Shown: piece after piece, positions 61,113 through 64,000 of the stretch
Numbering within the stretch: position 1 is the first letter of the stretch
How the letters are laid out: each line of letters opens with the position of its first letter
Assembly: GCA_002495055.1 (NCBI GenBank)
Contig: DADR01000042.1
Location: 22,263 to 86,262 of the forward strand
DNA: 64,000 nt
Origin: Methanoregula sp. UBA247
GTDB taxonomy: Archaea; Halobacteriota; Methanomicrobia; Methanomicrobiales; Methanospirillaceae
Direction of reading: 5' to 3'
The notes under the pieces: generated by a model
What the model saw: the letters and a program-made list of their open reading frames with translations, nothing else
Told to the model about the DNA's origin: nothing
Databases searched by the model: none
Made by a program: the position numbers and the translations under genes

Positions 61113-61835
61113 ATGGAAATGGATACACAGCTTAAGACTCTTGCCCGTTCCCTTGATGTGGACTATTTCGGTGTTGCGGATCTCTCATCTGCGCATGATT
61201 TTATTCTGGCTCAGGGAGGGGAACGGGTTGCAGGGTATCCGAGAGCGGTCACCCTCGGTATAGTTTTGCAGGACAGTATAGTCAATCTCCTGCCAGAAGA
61301 AGATCCTGCTGCAGCAATCCTGTATCGTCACAACAGTTACGATGTAGTCAACATCGCCCTTGACCAGATGGCGCTCCGGATGGCTAACACGTTGCAGCGG
61401 GCTGGATTCGATGCATTCCCGGTCCCGGCCTCAAAACGGACGGACGATGATCAGATCAGTGGCATATTCTCCCAGAAACTCGCGGCACATCTCGCAGGTT
61501 TCGGCTGGATCGGGAAGAGCTGCCTGCTTATTACCCCGGATCACGGGCCCCGTGTCCGCTGGATTAGTATCCTGACCGATGCCCCACTCCGCCCGACAGG
61601 GGATCCGATGGAACCACGATGCGGGGACTGTACTGCATGTGTGGATATCTGCCCGCAGCATGCGTTCACGGGGAGGAGTTTTAAAGAGGATGAACCCCGG
61701 CAGGCGCGGTTCGATGCTGCAGCCTGTGACCAGTACTTCAGGGAAATGGAAAAGAAAAAGAGCGTTGCGGTCTGCGGCAAGTGCCTGTATATCTGCCCGC
61801 ATGGGAAGAAATCAGGATCAGGGATCCGTCAATAA
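61113..61835 (+). CDS. 4Fe-4S double-cluster reductase (epoxyqueuosine reductase-like)
   Basis: 240 residues. C-terminal two 4Fe-4S clusters: CGDCTACVDICPQHAF (about 170-185) and CGKCLYICPHGKK (about 220-232). N-terminal domain of the QueG-like type, with GFGWIGKSCLLITPDHGPRVRW. Epoxyqueuosine reductase acts on queuosine in bacteria, but archaea make archaeosine instead, so the true substrate is likely to be something else. QueG proper needs cobalamin. Its length is shorter than bacterial QueG (about 370). Alone in its direction. Confidence 0.82.
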   Translation: MEMDTQLKTLARSLDVDYFGVADLSSAHDFILAQGGERVAGYPRAVTLGIVLQDSIVNLLPEEDPAAAILYRHNSYDVVNIALDQMALRMANTLQRAGFDAFPVPASKRTDDDQISGIFSQKLAAHLAGFGWIGKSCLLITPDHGPRVRWISILTDAPLRPTGDPMEPRCGDCTACVDICPQHAFTGRSFKEDEPRQARFDAAACDQYFREMEKKKSVAVCGKCLYICPHGKKSGSGIRQ

Positions 61836-61886
61836 GTGCAAATCCAGTTTTTTCTGATTCACCGGATAGGAAAAAGGATTACGGGA

Positions 61887-62288
61887 TCAGGTTTTCGTCA
61901 GGTTCAGAATCCGTATGGCCAGCCACGCCGCATTCTCGCCGTTATCAACACCAACACAGGCAACCGGTACGCCTTTTGGCATCTGGGCTATCGCAAGGAG
62001 TGAGTCGAGCCCGTTAAGAGTGCCGCTCACCGGAACACCGATCACCGGTTTATCGGTTTTTGATGCGATAACACCGGGAAGTGCCGCGGAAAGACCGGCG
62101 ATTGCGATGAACACTTTCACTTTACTTTTTTTAATATACGAGTCCAGCTTATCCGGGTCCCGGTGAGCGGAAATTATCTGGTCATCAAAGGACACTTTAT
62201 TTTCTTTAAGAACTTTTTTCACTTTTTCCGTAATGGCTGCATCAGATGCGGATCCGGAAATTACTGCGATGTCTGCCATATCTGCCAT
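61887..62288 (-). CDS. purE: N5-carboxyaminoimidazole ribonucleotide mutase/AIR carboxylase PurE
   Basis: 133 residues. The PurE fold is shown by IAVISGSASDAAI, IISAHRDPDKLDSYI with the active-site His, FIAIAGLSAALPGVIA, GVPVSGTLNGLDSLL and NAAWLAIRIL. It acts in purine synthesis between AIR and CAIR. The plus-strand sequence TATATAAATATA upstream serves as a TATA box about 25 bp before the ATG at 62288 (62279 is a possible alternative), and no ribosome site is seen, so the mRNA is probably leaderless. Divergent from the aminotransferase at 62335. Confidence 0.94.
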   Translation of the reverse strand: MADMADIAVISGSASDAAITEKVKKVLKENKVSFDDQIISAHRDPDKLDSYIKKSKVKVFIAIAGLSAALPGVIASKTDKPVIGVPVSGTLNGLDSLLAIAQMPKGVPVACVGVDNGENAAWLAIRILNLTKT

Positions 62289-62304
62289 CCAAACTTATAT
62301 CCTG

Positions 62305-62320
62305 TCTATATAAATATACT
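62305..62320. promoter_or_regulatory. Divergent TATA region shared by purE and the aminotransferase
   Basis: CTATATAAATATACTA lies between the purE start (62288) and the aminotransferase start (62335). It is close to symmetric in AT content and is about 25 bp from purE and 20-25 bp from the other ATG, so one short AT box may serve both directions. Confidence 0.5.
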
Positions 62321-62334
62321 ATGGGCAGATCCAC

Positions 62335-63465
62335 ATGGAAAAAGAACTACTCCTGATGCTACCAGGCCCGGTTCCGATGCCGGAACGGGTGAGGTATGCA
62401 ATGATTCGTCAGGCAATAAACCACCGCAGCCCCGAATTCGGTGCGGTCTATGCTGACTGTGTACGGGTATTAAAGACCGCTTTTGGAACAACAAATGACC
62501 TCTTTGTGATCAGTGGATCCGGAACTGCCGGTATGGAAGCTGCAGTTGCGAATTTTGGCAGGGATAGGGAAATCGCCTGCCTTGTCAACGGGAAGTTTGG
62601 CGAGCGACTCTTTAAAATCAGCCAGCGCTATGGAAAAGCACACGAAATCGGCTCTGACTGGGGAACACCGCTCAACCTTGCAGCACTTGAGGAGCGGCTC
62701 GAGCAGGGCGCAGAGGTCGTCACGCTCGTGCATAACGAAACATCCGCAGGCATTAAGAATCCGGCACAGGAAGTCGGTCGTATCGCAAAAAAACATGATG
62801 CGCTGTTTTTAATGGATGGCATTACTTCGATTGGTGGCGATGTTGTTGAGGCAGATACCTGGGGAGCAGATGTTGCCATTGTCGGATCCCAGAAGTGCCT
62901 CGCCGCACCGCCCGGGCTTGCCGGAATCTCGGTGAGCAGCAGGGCCTGGGAGAGACTTTGCAAGAACCCCCCCTTTTATCTCGACCTTGCAGCGTACAAA
63001 AAGAGTGCTGCGGGTAAATCGATGGAGACCCCGTATACACCTGCAGTTCCGCTCTTTTTTGCATTGCGGGAAGCATGTCTTATTGTTGAAGAAGAGGGGA
63101 TGGCCAACCGGATTGCACGTCACCGGAAGATGGCACAGGCCATGAGGGCAGCAGCAAAAACCTGGGGGCTTTCCCTCTTCCCGAAGATAGATGCACAACA
63201 CGAATATTCCAATACGGTTACCGCATTCTCCTATCCAGAAGGTGTGAAGGATGACGAGATGAGGGCAATCATTAAGAAGATGGGGATCGTGATTGCCGGC
63301 GGGCAGGACCACCTGAAGGGGAAAATCTTCCGGATCGGGAGCATGGGTGCGGTCAGTGCACCAGAGATTCTTGCAACACTTGCAGCGACACAGAACGCAT
63401 TAAAGAAACTGGGATACAAGGTTCAGGGCGACGGTGTGCAGGCAGCCTGCGAGGTGCTGGGATGA
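62335..63465 (+). CDS. Class V aminotransferase (serine-pyruvate/alanine-glyoxylate type)
   Basis: 376 residues. Class V features: PGPVPMPERVRYAM, NHRSPEFGAVY, SGSGTAGMEAAV, LMDGITSIGGDVVE, and the cofactor lysine in VGSQKCLAAPPGLAGISV. The methanogen member is often annotated as serine-pyruvate or alanine-glyoxylate aminotransferase; its exact substrates cannot be read. It overlaps ribC by ATGA and forms an operon with it. Confidence 0.9.
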   Translation: MEKELLLMLPGPVPMPERVRYAMIRQAINHRSPEFGAVYADCVRVLKTAFGTTNDLFVISGSGTAGMEAAVANFGRDREIACLVNGKFGERLFKISQRYGKAHEIGSDWGTPLNLAALEERLEQGAEVVTLVHNETSAGIKNPAQEVGRIAKKHDALFLMDGITSIGGDVVEADTWGADVAIVGSQKCLAAPPGLAGISVSSRAWERLCKNPPFYLDLAAYKKSAAGKSMETPYTPAVPLFFALREACLIVEEEGMANRIARHRKMAQAMRAAAKTWGLSLFPKIDAQHEYSNTVTAFSYPEGVKDDEMRAIIKKMGIVIAGGQDHLKGKIFRIGSMGAVSAPEILATLAATQNALKKLGYKVQGDGVQAACEVLG

Positions 63466-63923
63466 GGGTGGGCGTTGCCGATACCACCTTTTCACGTGTC
63501 AATATGGGAGCGATCGCTATCGATGAGTTAAAAAAACATGCAAGTGTGGCGATTGAGCGGGTAACGGTACCGGGTATCAAGGACCTGCCGGTTGCCTGTA
63601 AAAAACTGATCGAGGAACGCCGGTGCAATATCGTCATAGCGCTGGGAATGCCCGGGGGCAAGGACAAGGACAAACTGTGTGCCCACGAAGCCTCGCAAGG
63701 CCTCATCATGTGCCAGCTCATGACGAACACGCACATCATCGAGGTCTTTGTCCACGAGGACGAGGCAAAGGACGACCGCGAACTTGCCTGGCTCATGGAG
63801 CAGCGCACCCGGGAGCACGCGGTCAATGCCGTGAAGCTTGTGCTCCACCCAAGGAACCTGGAACGCGAAGCGGGCACCGGGCAGCGGCAGGGCTTTGAGG
63901 ATGCCGGCCCGGCCCGGAAATGA
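63462..63923 (+). CDS. ribC: Archaeal riboflavin synthase RibC
   Basis: 153 residues. The archaeal riboflavin synthase, related to lumazine synthase and unlike the bacterial RibE: VGVADTTFSRVNMGAIAIDELKKHA, VPGIKDLPVACKKLIEER, and MPGGKDKDKLCAHEASQGLIMCQ. It dismutates 6,7-dimethyl-8-ribityllumazine to riboflavin and the pyrimidine by-product. The gene for the preceding enzyme, ribH, appears to begin 43 bases downstream. Confidence 0.93.
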   Translation: MRVGVADTTFSRVNMGAIAIDELKKHASVAIERVTVPGIKDLPVACKKLIEERRCNIVIALGMPGGKDKDKLCAHEASQGLIMCQLMTNTHIIEVFVHEDEAKDDRELAWLMEQRTREHAVNAVKLVLHPRNLEREAGTGQRQGFEDAGPARK

Positions 63924-63966
63924 GACCAGCTAAGCATTTATGACCATTTACACGAGATGATCTACT

Positions 63967-64000
63967 ATGTGTGATACCAACCCCATAAAACTCGGATTCG
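63967..64000 (+). CDS. ribH: Start of ribH, lumazine synthase (truncated by window edge)
   Basis: Only 11 codons are in the window: the ATG at 63967 followed by CDTNPIKLGF. The IKLGF motif, its position just after ribC, and the usual gene order fit 6,7-dimethyl-8-ribityllumazine synthase, but so few residues leave the call uncertain. CATTTATG at 63935-63942 may be a TATA box about 29 bp upstream. Confidence 0.6.
   Translation, partial: MCDTNPIKLGF

Noticed and set aside
1..64000. tRNA, rRNA, CRISPR arrays, IS elements and prophage
   Set aside because: I looked in every intergenic space and saw no tRNA-like cloverleaf, spaced direct repeats, transposase or phage structural genes.

Overview
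The window is archaeal and very probably comes from a hydrogenotrophic methanogen of the order Methanomicrobiales, most like the Methanoregula group. Seen in the sequence: an Orc1/Cdc6 gene beside an ORB-type origin, Hel308, the KEOPS subunit Cgi121, the D-family DNA polymerase small subunit, a RIO kinase with its KH-domain partner, Tsr3, type II GAPDH, two CofH-type coenzyme F420 enzymes, archaeal RibC, a K+-dependent membrane pyrophosphatase and a complete 14-gene Mbh-type membrane-bound [NiFe] hydrogenase. The order and genus are inferred from this gene set, not from rRNA, which is absent. I saw no tRNA, rRNA, CRISPR array or intact insertion sequence.

Layout. 1-6.4 kb (minus strand): YgiQ-like radical SAM protein, PPC-domain protein, DUF2207 and LemA membrane proteins, and an EF-Tu paralogue without a P-loop. 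6.5-10.5 kb: surface glycosylation genes, including a flippase-methyltransferase fusion. 10.6-20.4 kb: a deoxyribosyltransferase fusion, Tsr3, a response regulator with PAS domains, then GAPDH, TyrRS, RIO kinase, KH protein, Hel308 and Cgi121. 20.5-22.9 kb: moaB, the replication origin and cdc6. 22.9-32.5 kb: plus-strand housekeeping genes (Lrp regulator and aminotransferase, purA, cbiB, pdxS/pdxT, class II ribonucleotide reductase, CBS-type Mn pyrophosphatase). 32.6-37 kb is an accessory stretch with decayed genes (a flavodoxin with several frameshifts, a DUF6498-like membrane gene with one inserted T) among MerR, YHS and DUF349-like genes.

37.2-48.4 kb is an energy-conservation island: the membrane pyrophosphatase (minus) and mbhA-N (plus) diverge from a shared 342-bp intergenic region, and a convergent hydrogenase maturation protease follows. 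Antiporter-like subunits (MbhA-H) are joined to a hydrogenase module (MbhI-N) whose large subunit keeps all four NiFe cysteines, so the complex probably couples hydrogen and ferredoxin chemistry to ion movement. 48.4-64 kb holds the Pol D small subunit, a LysE exporter, signal peptidase, two cofH paralogues flanking a DUF1805 gene, a pyridoxamine-oxidase-like pseudogene, a flavin reductase-like protein, thiC, methyltransferases, a double-4Fe-4S reductase, purE, a class V aminotransferase, ribC and the first codons of ribH.

Many starts lie about 25-30 bp after a TATA-like box with no Shine-Dalgarno sequence (moaB, polB small subunit, the zinc-ribbon gene, purE), which suggests leaderless transcripts. 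Genes inside operons have clear GGAGGTG-type sites and ATGA or GTGA overlaps.
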